Shown here: positions 7,075 through 12,984 of the stretch, one piece after another
How the letters are laid out: each line of letters starts with the position of its first letter
Position numbering within the stretch: the first letter of the stretch is position 1
Assembly: GCA_900556935.1 (NCBI GenBank)
Contig: USQL01000063.1
Coordinates: 1 to 12,984, forward strand
DNA: 12,984 nt
Reading direction: 5' to 3'
Origin: an uncultured Eubacteriales bacterium
GTDB lineage: Bacteria > Bacillota > Clostridia > Oscillospirales > Oscillospiraceae
Notes under the pieces: generated by a model
The model's database searches: none
What the model saw: the letters and a program-made list of their open reading frames with translations, nothing else
Told to the model about the DNA's origin: nothing
Translations under genes and position numbers: made by a program

Positions 7075-8391
7075 TCAATCGTCCAATTCGTATTTCTGCT
7101 TGTCGTCCACGCTGATTTCCTTTCCCAGCTGAACCTCAATGAGCTTCAGCTCCGTCTCGGCAAACACCGTATGGCGACATCCGGCGGCCATGGTAATCAC
7201 GTCGCCCGCCTGCACCGTCTGAGCCATGCCGTCCACCACGGTTCTGCCCTTGCCGGAAATCACGGTCCAGACCTCGTCCCGGCGGCTATGGCTGTGGTAG
7301 TTCATGCTGTGGCCCGGGTTCAGGGTCACTTTGATCGTCATGGAGCTGTCGTCCACATCGATGACCCGGAAGGAACCCCAGCTCTTTTCCGCGAACATCA
7401 CCCGCTGGTTCAGGGAGCTTACAAAGGGCTTAATGTAGCTGGACTGCTCCTTATCCGACACCAGGATGCCGTTGGGGCTGGCGGAGACCACCACATTCTG
7501 AAGGCCCATGCACAGAATCGGCACATCCAGCTCGTTCACCACATGGACGTTCCTGCAATTGTCATTGAACATAGCCTGTCCCACGGAATTGCTGTCCATG
7601 GCCTCGGTCAGAGTGTTCCAGGTGCCCAGGTCTTTCCAGGTGCCGGAAAAGCGCATGACCTCAATGTTCGGCTCGTGCTCCACGACGGCATAGTCAAAGC
7701 TGATTTTTTGCAGGGTATCGTACTTCCGGAACAGGTCCTCGTAGTCCTCGAAATCCAGCAGCTGGTGGGCCCGCTCCAGCACATAGCCCAAACGGAAGGC
7801 AAACACGCCGCCGTTCCAAAGGGCCCCTTTGGAAATATACTCCCGGGCAACCGCCTCCGTAGGCTTCTCCTTGAACATGGAGACCCGGCTTACCTGCTCT
7901 GTTCCGGTGGGGATGATATAGCCGTACTTTTCGCTGGGATAGGTGGGCTCGATGCCCATGAGCACCAGGTTGGCACCACTGACGAGAGCCCGGTCGTTTA
8001 GCTTTTTCAGGGCCTCAAAGTAGTCATTTTCCACATAGGGGTCCACCGGGCAGACCACCACAGGCTCATTCTCCCCAAGACCGCGCACATCCTTCAGGTA
8101 GGCCGCGGAAAGGGCGATGGCCGGGAAGGTATCCCGGCGGCAGGGCTCCACGCTGATGCCCACATCCTCCCCCAGCTGATTGTGAATGGCGGAAACCTGG
8201 GACTTGGCGGTGGCGATAGTGACGGTTGCCTGTGGGTCCGTCTCCAGAATCTGCCGATAGACCCGCTGGACCATGGATTCCAGTGTTCCGTCAGGTCTGT
8301 GGAAAATTTTGATAAACTGCTTGGAGCGGACATCGTTGGACAGTGGCCACAGCCGCTGGCCGGAGCCGCCGGACAGCAAGACAATATTCAT
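7075..8391 (-). CDS. manC: Mannose-1-phosphate guanylyltransferase with C-terminal cupin (GMP-PMI type)
   Basis: This 438-residue enzyme makes GDP-mannose from mannose-1-phosphate and GTP. The N-terminal nucleotidyltransferase domain (about 1-285) has the signature GGSGQRLWPLS (8-18), EPCRRDT (82-88), CPVDPYV (114-120, a variant of the usual CPADH), FKEKP (173-177) and NGGVF (193-197). A linker leads to a cupin domain (about 335-430) of the type II mannose-6-phosphate isomerase family, with NYHSHSRRDEVW (H366, H368) and H407. The second domain may give isomerase activity, but a dedicated manA gene follows directly, so the cupin may be structural or redundant. The start has AAAGGAG 8 bases upstream. 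The gene lies 72 bases after fcl with a hairpin in the gap, and its stop nearly touches manA. Confidence 0.95.
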   Translation of the reverse strand: MNIVLLSGGSGQRLWPLSNDVRSKQFIKIFHRPDGTLESMVQRVYRQILETDPQATVTIATAKSQVSAIHNQLGEDVGISVEPCRRDTFPAIALSAAYLKDVRGLGENEPVVVCPVDPYVENDYFEALKKLNDRALVSGANLVLMGIEPTYPSEKYGYIIPTGTEQVSRVSMFKEKPTEAVAREYISKGALWNGGVFAFRLGYVLERAHQLLDFEDYEDLFRKYDTLQKISFDYAVVEHEPNIEVMRFSGTWKDLGTWNTLTEAMDSNSVGQAMFNDNCRNVHVVNELDVPILCMGLQNVVVSASPNGILVSDKEQSSYIKPFVSSLNQRVMFAEKSWGSFRVIDVDDSSMTIKVTLNPGHSMNYHSHSRRDEVWTVISGKGRTVVDGMAQTVQAGDVITMAAGCRHTVFAETELKLIEVQLGKEISVDDKQKYELDD

Positions 8392-8419
8392 TCTCTTAAC
8401 TCCTTTTGATTGAAAAAAT

Positions 8420-8452
8420 GGGAAAAAGGCCGGGCCAGGAACAGCTCGGCCT
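8420..8452 (-). terminator. Hairpin with T run between fcl and manC (terminator or attenuator)
   Basis: Arms AGGCCGGGC (8427-8435) and GCTCGGCCT (8444-8452) form a 9-bp stem with one G-T pair and an 8-base loop. On the minus strand it is followed by TTTTT, then CCC, then a second T run. It lies 12 bases after the fcl stop. No promoter is evident between it and manC, so partial termination with read-through would set the ratio of fcl/gmd to manC/manA/mutase transcripts. Confidence 0.65.
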
Positions 8453-8463
8453 ATGTATTTGTG

Positions 8464-9408
8464 TTATCGTTCCGCCCGCATGGGGTTGTGGAGGAAATCC
8501 TCGTAGGAAAGCCGCAGGCCCTCCTCCAATTCGGTCTTGTAGGTCCAGCCCAGGGCCGTCGCCTTGGAGACATCCAGAAGCTTTCTGGGGGTGCCGTTGG
8601 GCTTGCTGGGGTCCCAGCGGATTTCACCCCGATAGCCCACAACCTTCGCGACCAGCTCCGTCAGCTCCTTGATGGTCAGCTCCTTGCCAGTGCCCGCATT
8701 GACGGTCTCGTTACCGGAGTAGTGGTTCATCAGGAAGACGCAGAGATTTGCCAAGTCATCCACATACAAAAATTCCCGCAGGGGGCTTCCGTCGCCCCAA
8801 CAGGTGACATAAGGGAGCCCCTGCTCCTTTGCCTCGTGGAACCGGCGGATGAGGGCAGGAACCACATGGCTGTGGGTGGGATGGTAATTGTCGTTGGGGC
8901 CGTAGAGATTCGTCGGCATCACGGAAATATAGTCCGTACCGTACTGCCGGTTGAGAAATTCACAATATTTCAGGCCGGAAATCTTCGCCAACGCATAGGC
9001 CTCGTTGGTTTTTTCCAGCTCGGAGGTCAGAAGACAGTTTTCCTTCATAGGCTGGGGAGCCATCCGGGGATAGATACAGGAGGAACCCAAAAACTCCAGC
9101 TTCTTGCAGCCGTTTTTCCAGGCGGCGTGAATGGCGTTCATCTCCAGAATCATATTGTCATACATAAAGTCCGCCAGGGCGTTCTGGTTGGCGACAATGC
9201 CGCCCACCTTGGCCGCCGCCAGGAAGACATACTCCGGCTTCTCCGCGGCAAAGAAGGCCTCCACCTGGTCCTGACGGGTCAGGTCCAGCTCCTTGTGGGT
9301 GCGGGTGACAATATTGGTATAGCCCTGACGGTTCAGCTCCCGGACAATGGCCGAGCCCACCATGCCCCGGTGACCCGCCACATAGATTTTCGCGTTTTTC
9401 TCCATCAT
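8464..9408 (-). CDS. fcl: GDP-L-fucose synthase
   Basis: This 314-residue short-chain dehydrogenase/reductase family epimerase-reductase converts GDP-4-keto-6-deoxy-D-mannose to GDP-L-fucose with NADPH. The N-terminal Rossmann motif is GHRGMVG (12-18). The catalytic triad residues are visible: the GSSCIYP segment (Ser 109/110) and YALAK (Y138, K142). The family-typical AAAKVGGI (64-71) and NLYGPNDNY segments are present, and the length fits the family. ATG codons at 9408 and 9405 are adjacent and both usable; the ribosome binding site is weak (AGAGGG about 11 bases upstream). The gap to gmd is 18 bases, so they form one operon and supply consecutive steps. Confidence 0.95.
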   Translation of the reverse strand: MMEKNAKIYVAGHRGMVGSAIVRELNRQGYTNIVTRTHKELDLTRQDQVEAFFAAEKPEYVFLAAAKVGGIVANQNALADFMYDNMILEMNAIHAAWKNGCKKLEFLGSSCIYPRMAPQPMKENCLLTSELEKTNEAYALAKISGLKYCEFLNRQYGTDYISVMPTNLYGPNDNYHPTHSHVVPALIRRFHEAKEQGLPYVTCWGDGSPLREFLYVDDLANLCVFLMNHYSGNETVNAGTGKELTIKELTELVAKVVGYRGEIRWDPSKPNGTPRKLLDVSKATALGWTYKTELEEGLRLSYEDFLHNPMRAER

Positions 9409-9426
9409 TCCAGTTTTCCCTCTTCC

Positions 9427-10473
9427 TTATTCCTGCACGGCGCGCATCGCCTTTTCCCGTTTGGCAAGGGCCCGGTCGTGCTTGGCCATGATTTCCACCA
9501 GCTGGGCGTAGCCGGTCTTCTGGGGATTCCAGCCCAGCTTGGTTTTTGCCTTGGTGGGGTCACCCCACAGGTTATCCACATCCGTGGGCCGGAACCAGGC
9601 CTTGTTGACGGAAACCAGCAGCTTTCCAGTTTCGGCATCGTAGCCCCTCTCGTCAATGCCGGTGCCCTCCCAGCGGATGGTCATGCCGTTAGCGGCAAAG
9701 GCCCGCTCGGTAAAGTCCCGGACGGTATGCTGCTCGCCGGTGGCGATGACAAAATCCTCCGGCTCCTCCTGCTGCATCATCAGCCACATGCACTCCACAT
9801 AGTCCTTGGCATAGCCCCAGTCTCGGAGGGAATCCATATTGCCCAGCTCCAGGTGGTCCTGTAGGCCCTCGGCAATCCGTCCGGCGGCAAGGGTGATTTT
9901 CCGGGTGACGAAGTTCTCCCCCCGGCGCTCGGACTCGTGGTTAAAGAGGATGCCGTTGACGGCAAACATACCGTAGGCCTCCCGGTATTCCTTGATCATC
10001 CAAAAGCCGTACTGCTTGGCAACGGCATAGGGGCTGTAGGGATGGAAGGGCGTGGTCTCCCGCTGGGGGACCTCCTCCACCTTGCCGAACAGCTCGGAGG
10101 TGGAAGCCTGGTAGATCTTGCACTGCTTCGTCAGGCCGCAGACCAGCACCGCCTCCAGAATCCGCAGCACCCCCAGGGCATCCACATCCCCGGAGTATTC
10201 CGGCACATCAAAGGAGACCTGAACATGGCTCTGAGCCGCCAGATTATAAATTTCATCCGGCCGCACCGTGCCGATGATGCGAATCAGGCTGGTGGAATCC
10301 GTCAAATCTCCGTCGTGCAGAGTAATCTTCGGGAGAATATGGTCAATCCGGGCGGTATTGGAAATGGAAGCCCGGCGGGTAATGCCGTGGACCTCATAGC
10401 CCTTCTCCAGAAGGAACTCCGCCAGGTAAGAGCCATCCTGGCCGGTGATGCCGGTAATCAACGCTTTTTTCAT
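9427..10473 (-). CDS. gmd: GDP-mannose 4,6-dehydratase
   Basis: This 348-residue NADP-dependent enzyme converts GDP-D-mannose to GDP-4-keto-6-deoxy-D-mannose, the substrate of the next gene's product. The Rossmann motif is GITGQDG (8-14). Catalytic residues align with the known E. coli enzyme: T125 and E127 in STSELFG, and Y149 and K153 in SPYAVAK. The NHESERRGENFVTRKI segment (178-193), characteristic of this family, is intact. The length is within the normal 340-375 range. The start at 10473 has AGAGG 8 bases upstream. It is the first gene of the minus-strand nucleotide-sugar block, with its promoter in the gap shared with the HTH-Ugd gene. Confidence 0.97.
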   Translation of the reverse strand: MKKALITGITGQDGSYLAEFLLEKGYEVHGITRRASISNTARIDHILPKITLHDGDLTDSTSLIRIIGTVRPDEIYNLAAQSHVQVSFDVPEYSGDVDALGVLRILEAVLVCGLTKQCKIYQASTSELFGKVEEVPQRETTPFHPYSPYAVAKQYGFWMIKEYREAYGMFAVNGILFNHESERRGENFVTRKITLAAGRIAEGLQDHLELGNMDSLRDWGYAKDYVECMWLMMQQEEPEDFVIATGEQHTVRDFTERAFAANGMTIRWEGTGIDERGYDAETGKLLVSVNKAWFRPTDVDNLWGDPTKAKTKLGWNPQKTGYAQLVEIMAKHDRALAKREKAMRAVQE

Positions 10474-10503
10474 ATCAGAAGCCTCTTTCGTTTTTTTGAT
10501 GCT

Positions 10504-10532
10504 ATTATATCACAGCTTTCGCCATTTGTCGC
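10504..10532 (-). promoter_or_regulatory. Predicted promoter of the GDP-fucose gene block
   Basis: On the minus strand a perfect TATAAT (complement of 10504-10509) is preceded by TGTGA, giving the extended -10 CTGTGATATAAT. A GCGACA (complement of 10527-10532, 4 of 6 to consensus) lies 17 bases further upstream. It is 31 bases from the gmd ATG. The TGTGATA core is shared with the sites in front of the divergent HTH-Ugd gene. Confidence 0.7.
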
Positions 10533-10635
10533 CCCCTAAAATAGGAAATTGAAAAGAAAAGGCAGGGGACGGCTTCTTCTTTTGCGCCGCTTTCCGCGTT
10601 TTATTTGTATTTGCTATTTTATATATCATTTCTGT

Positions 10636-10650
10636 GATAGAATTTCTATC
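10636..10650. promoter_or_regulatory. Perfect odd palindrome GATAGAA-T-TTCTATC, candidate operator 1
   Basis: Two 7-base arms flank a single central T with no mismatch. The left arm overlaps a TAGAAT (10638-10643) preceded by TGTGA, that is, an extended -10-like element on the plus strand. The right arm is not needed for promoter function. The site lies about 155 bases before the HTH-Ugd start. Binding by the HTH domain of that protein is an inference. Confidence 0.5.
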
Positions 10651-10685
10651 TTTTTAAATTTTTTCTGGTTTTTGCGGCTTTCCTA

Positions 10686-10714
10686 TTGCTTTCTATCTCG
10701 TATTGTGATAGAAT
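10686..10714 (+). promoter_or_regulatory. Predicted promoter with GATAGAA/TTCTATC half-sites
   Basis: TTGCTT (10686-10691) and TAGAAT (10709-10714) are 17 bases apart, with TGTGA directly before the -10 (extended -10). TTCTATC (10691-10697) sits in the spacer and GATAGAA (10707-10713) overlaps the -10, so the two half-sites are inverted with 9 bases between them. A transcript from here would have a leader of roughly 80 bases before the HTH-Ugd start. Confidence 0.5.
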
Positions 10715-10738
10715 TCCTGTATCAAAAGCAGCGCCTTT

Positions 10739-10774
10739 TTCAAATTCTTATCATGAAATGATATTATTTCTATC
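10739..10774 (+). promoter_or_regulatory. Gene-proximal promoter with imperfect palindrome, candidate operator 3
   Basis: TTCAAA (10739-10744) and TATTAT (10762-10767, preceded by TGA) are 17 bases apart. The same stretch reads GATATTA-T-TTCTATC (10760-10774), matching the perfect palindrome at 10636-10650 in 13 of 15 positions. Transcription from here would begin about 25 bases before the start codon. A GAAAGGA ribosome binding site (10783-10789) sits 9 bases before the ATG at 10799. Confidence 0.45.
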
Positions 10775-10798
10775 TTTTGAGAGAAAGGACTATTTCCA

Positions 10799-12271
10799 AT
10801 GAAAAAGCTATCCTTTGCGCTTCTGGCCGAAACCGTAAAGAAAAAGCGGAAGGCCAAGAAGCTGACCCAGACCGAACTCTCGGAACGCACCGGCATCAAC
10901 CGGTCCATGATTGGGCAGCTGGAGAATCTGAGCTTCAAGCCCTCCATTGAGCAGCTGGAGGCCCTGGCCCGGGCTTTGGACTTTGAGGTCACGGACCTGT
11001 ATGTGGAGGAAAACGAGGACATTTCCCCGACCTTTCCGGACCATGCCTATAAAATTGCCGTAGCCGGTACCGGCTATGTGGGCCTGTCCATTGCCACGCT
11101 GCTGAGCCAGCACAACCATGTCACCGCCGTAGACATTCTTCCGGAAAAGGTGGCGCTCATCAACCGGCGGAAGTCTCCCATTCAAGACGAATACATTGAA
11201 AAATACTTAGCCGAAAAGGACCTGGACCTGATCGCCACCCTGGATGGAGAAAGCGCCTATCGGGACGCGGACTTTGTCATCATCGCCGCCCCCACCAACT
11301 ACGACAGCAAGAAAAACTATTTTGACACCTCCGCCGTGGAAGCGGTCATTGAGCTGGTTCTGAAGGTCAATCCCAACGCCACTATGGTGATCAAATCCAC
11401 CATTCCCGTGGGCTATACCGCCTCCATCCGGAAAAAGTACAACACAGGCAATATTCTGTTCAGCCCGGAGTTTCTGCGGGAGAGCAAAGCCCTGTACGAC
11501 AATCTGTACCCCTCCCGGATTATTGTCTCCTGCGACGAAGGAAGCCGGAAACAGGCGGAGATTTTCGCGAGTCTTTTGCAGCAGGGTGCTATCAAGCGGA
11601 ATATCCCCACCCTATTCATGGGCTTTACCGAGGCAGAGGCCGTAAAGCTCTTTGCCAATACCTATCTTGCCCTGCGGGTCAGCTATTTCAACGAGCTGGA
11701 TACCTATGCCGAAACCAAGGGCCTCCATACCCGGGACATCATCGACGGCGTATGCCTGGACCCCCGGATTGGCAGCCACTATAATAATCCCTCCTTCGGC
11801 TACGGCGGCTACTGCCTGCCAAAGGACACCAAACAGCTGCTTGCCAACTTCCAGGACGTGCCCCAGAACATGATGACCGCCATCGTGGAGAGCAACCGTA
11901 CCCGGAAGGACTTTATCGCGGACCAGGTTCTGGAAATCGCCGGCGGGTACGCGTCCAACGACAGCTGGAATCTGGACAAGGAGAAGGAAATCGTGGTCGG
12001 TGTCTACCGGCTGACCATGAAGGCCAATTCCGATAACTTCCGCCAGTCCGCCATCCAGGGCGTTATGAAGCGCATCAAGGCCAGAGGTGCCACCGTCATT
12101 ATTTATGAGCCCACGCTGAAGGACGGCGAGACCTTCTTTGGAAGCAAGGTCATCAACAACCTGAAAAAATTCAAGGCGCAGTCCTGCTGCATCATCACCA
12201 ACCGGTACGATTCCTGCCTGGATGACGTAAAGGACAAGGTCTTTACCCGGGATATCTTCAAGCGGGACTAA
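10799..12271 (+). CDS. ugd: UDP-glucose 6-dehydrogenase with N-terminal XRE-type HTH domain
   Basis: This 490-residue protein appears to combine a DNA-binding domain and an enzyme. Residues about 8-68 form an XRE/Cro-type helix-turn-helix: LTQTELSERTGINRSMIGQLE followed by the usual PSIEQLEALARAL helix. After a short acidic linker, residues 84-490 are a UDP-glucose dehydrogenase, which oxidises UDP-glucose to UDP-glucuronate with two NAD+. Motifs are GTGYVGLS (90-97), IIAAPT (161-166), STIPVG (200-205), FSPEFLRESKALYDN (221-235), EAVKLFANTYLALRVSYFNEL (about 280-300) and the catalytic loop GYGGYCLPKDT with C339. The sequence is strikingly close, as I recall it, to the short E. coli Ugd rather than to TuaD-type enzymes, and the C-terminus VFTRDIFKRD matches that type. 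An extra stretch of about 15 residues (near 381-396) is absent from E. coli Ugd. The frame is continuous with no good internal start near residue 84, so the fusion looks real. It is divergent from gmd. Confidence 0.93.
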   Translation: MKKLSFALLAETVKKKRKAKKLTQTELSERTGINRSMIGQLENLSFKPSIEQLEALARALDFEVTDLYVEENEDISPTFPDHAYKIAVAGTGYVGLSIATLLSQHNHVTAVDILPEKVALINRRKSPIQDEYIEKYLAEKDLDLIATLDGESAYRDADFVIIAAPTNYDSKKNYFDTSAVEAVIELVLKVNPNATMVIKSTIPVGYTASIRKKYNTGNILFSPEFLRESKALYDNLYPSRIIVSCDEGSRKQAEIFASLLQQGAIKRNIPTLFMGFTEAEAVKLFANTYLALRVSYFNELDTYAETKGLHTRDIIDGVCLDPRIGSHYNNPSFGYGGYCLPKDTKQLLANFQDVPQNMMTAIVESNRTRKDFIADQVLEIAGGYASNDSWNLDKEKEIVVGVYRLTMKANSDNFRQSAIQGVMKRIKARGATVIIYEPTLKDGETFFGSKVINNLKKFKAQSCCIITNRYDSCLDDVKDKVFTRDIFKRD

Positions 12272-12327
12272 ACGCAAACGAAAGCTGCCTGCGGCATCCG
12301 ACGGGTGACATTGCCATTTTCTCCCCG

Positions 12328-12343
12328 TTAAAAAATTTTTTAA
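12328..12343. repeat. Perfect AT palindrome upstream of the yceD promoter
   Basis: TTAAAAAATTTTTTAA is a perfect 16-bp palindrome ending 8 bases before the -35 box of the yceD promoter. Its A and T tracts fit an UP element that contacts RNA polymerase alpha subunits. It could also serve as the T run of a weak ugd terminator: an ACGGG/CCCGT stem at 12301-12305 and 12324-12328 precedes it, but its 18-base loop makes that unconvincing. No better ugd terminator is visible between 12272 and 12350. Confidence 0.4.
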
Positions 12344-12351
12344 AAAAATGT

Positions 12352-12380
12352 TTGACAAAATGAGAAAAAGCCTATATAAT
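12352..12380 (+). promoter_or_regulatory. Consensus sigma-A promoter of yceD-rpmF
   Basis: TTGACA (12352-12357) and TATAAT (12375-12380) are both perfect and are spaced by the ideal 17 bases, with A/T tracts upstream. This is the strongest promoter in the window and fits the high expression needed for a ribosomal-protein operon. Transcription should begin near 12387. Confidence 0.92.
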
Positions 12381-12412
12381 ACGTTAGCACGACTTTGAGA
12401 GGGGGGAAGATT

Positions 12413-12913
12413 ATGCTGTTGGGGCTTTCCAAGATTATCGATTGTCCCGGCGCGTCCCTTCCCTTTTCCACCAGCGTGGATCTGAGTGATCTTTGTTACG
12501 GCATCAGCTATCCGGTTTCCGAACCGGTGCAGGCCCAGGGAACCGTCCGGAATACGGCGGGGGTATTGGTGATGCAGGGCTCCCTGCAAACCACCGTCCA
12601 TGGCATCTGTGACCGCTGCGCCGGGGCCTTCGACCGGAAGGTCGAGTTTCCCATCGACGTGGTTCTGGTAACGGAGTTGAGCAACGAGGAAAACGAAGAC
12701 GAGTGGGTATTCCCTCTGGAGGGAGACAGCGCCGATCTGGATGATATTGTACGGACGGTTTTTGTCCTGAATCTGGATTCCAAGCTGCTGTGCAAGGAGG
12801 ACTGCAAGGGTCTTTGTCCGAAATGCGGCAAAAACCTGAACGATGGTCCCTGCAATTGCCAGAAGGAGCTCGATCCCCGATTTGCTGCTTTGAAGCAGCT
12901 TCTTGAGAAGTAA
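12413..12913 (+). CDS. yceD: YceD/DUF177-family protein
   Basis: This 166-residue protein belongs to the DUF177 family, found in bacteria next to rpmF and linked to accumulation of large-subunit rRNA. The features seen are an N-terminal beta-rich half, a CDRC pair (C66, C69), a conserved acidic DLDDIVRTVFVLNLDSK region (about 108-124) and a C-terminal cysteine cluster (C127, C131, C135, C138, C147, C149) in the LCPKCGKNLN setting typical of the family, which suggests metal binding. The ATG at 12413 is preferred because GAGGGGGG lies just upstream; a TTG at 12395 in the same frame would place that site inside the gene. rpmF starts 45 bases after its stop and probably shares its transcript. Confidence 0.92.
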   Translation: MLLGLSKIIDCPGASLPFSTSVDLSDLCYGISYPVSEPVQAQGTVRNTAGVLVMQGSLQTTVHGICDRCAGAFDRKVEFPIDVVLVTELSNEENEDEWVFPLEGDSADLDDIVRTVFVLNLDSKLLCKEDCKGLCPKCGKNLNDGPCNCQKELDPRFAALKQLLEK

Positions 12914-12958
12914 GTCCAATTATGCTGTGAAAAGCAGTTTGACCAAGGAGGTGTCACC

Positions 12959-12984
12959 ATGGCTGTTCCTAAGTGTAAAGTGTC
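12959..12984 (+). CDS. rpmF: 50S ribosomal protein L32, N-terminal start (partial)
   Basis: The window ends 26 bases into this gene. The visible codons read MAVPKCKV, matching the invariant MAVPK start of bacterial L32. A perfect AAGGAGG (12945-12951) sits 7 bases before the ATG. Its place directly after yceD is the usual bacterial order, which supports both calls. Confidence 0.88.

Noticed and set aside
8410..9864. A 484-codon open frame on the plus strand opposite fcl and gmd
   Set aside because: It spans the hairpin and the junction of two clearly coding minus-strand genes and yields a low-complexity translation without motifs. It is a shadow of GC-rich codons.
10553..10582. Imperfect hairpin (AAAAGAA ... 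TTCTTTT arms) in the gmd-ugd gap
   Set aside because: The stem has a mismatch and a wobble pair, is AT-rich at its base and has no T run placed for termination. It also does not resemble a known riboswitch.
12272..12327. Possible intrinsic terminator right after ugd
   Set aside because: The only stems are 4-5 bp with long loops. The nearby T tract belongs to the AT palindrome before the yceD promoter, so I do not claim a terminator.
11612..12919. A 435-codon open frame on the minus strand across the end of ugd and all of yceD
   Set aside because: It crosses two well-supported plus-strand genes and a consensus promoter, and has no family resemblance.

Overview
The window looks like chromosomal DNA of a GC-rich gut-type Clostridia (Oscillospirales-like is my best guess). 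This rests on strong AAGGAGG-type ribosome binding sites, sigma-A promoters of Firmicutes type, a yceD (DUF177)-rpmF pair, and protein sequences of Firmicutes flavour. There is no sign of phage, plasmid or transposon genes. All taxonomy here is inference from sequence style.

Layout. Positions 1-149 hold the 3' end of a phosphofructokinase-like gene and its terminator. Next come a divergent pair: a TetR-family regulator (minus, 286-846) and a cytoplasmic metal-dependent amidohydrolase (plus, 1077-2357), each with a recognisable promoter in the 230-bp gap. From 10473 down to 2413 runs a long minus-strand block: gmd, fcl, manC, manA, a phosphohexomutase, a membrane-anchored VanY-type D,D-carboxypeptidase with about twelve 20-residue cell-wall-binding repeats, and a small unrecognised reading frame that has lost or never had an obvious start. 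Divergent from gmd, across a 325-bp AT-rich gap, is a UDP-glucose 6-dehydrogenase carrying an N-terminal XRE-type helix-turn-helix domain (10799-12271). The window closes with a near-perfect sigma-A promoter driving yceD and rpmF (start only).

How the genes work together. The minus block encodes every step from fructose-6-phosphate to GDP-L-fucose: ManA (Fru6P to Man6P), the phosphohexomutase (Man6P to Man1P), ManC (Man1P to GDP-mannose), Gmd (4-keto-6-deoxy intermediate) and Fcl (GDP-L-fucose). The divergent Ugd makes UDP-glucuronate. The locus is therefore a nucleotide-sugar supply island for a surface glycan, but no glycosyltransferase, flippase or polymerase gene is present in the window.

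The most unusual item is the HTH-Ugd fusion. The gap in front of it carries repeated GATAGAA/TTCTATC half-sites, one of them a perfect 15-bp odd palindrome. These overlap extended -10 elements, and the gmd promoter on the other strand carries a related CTGTGATATAAT. This suggests an enzyme that may also regulate its own promoter, and perhaps the divergent GDP-fucose genes. That idea is inference and needs a binding test.
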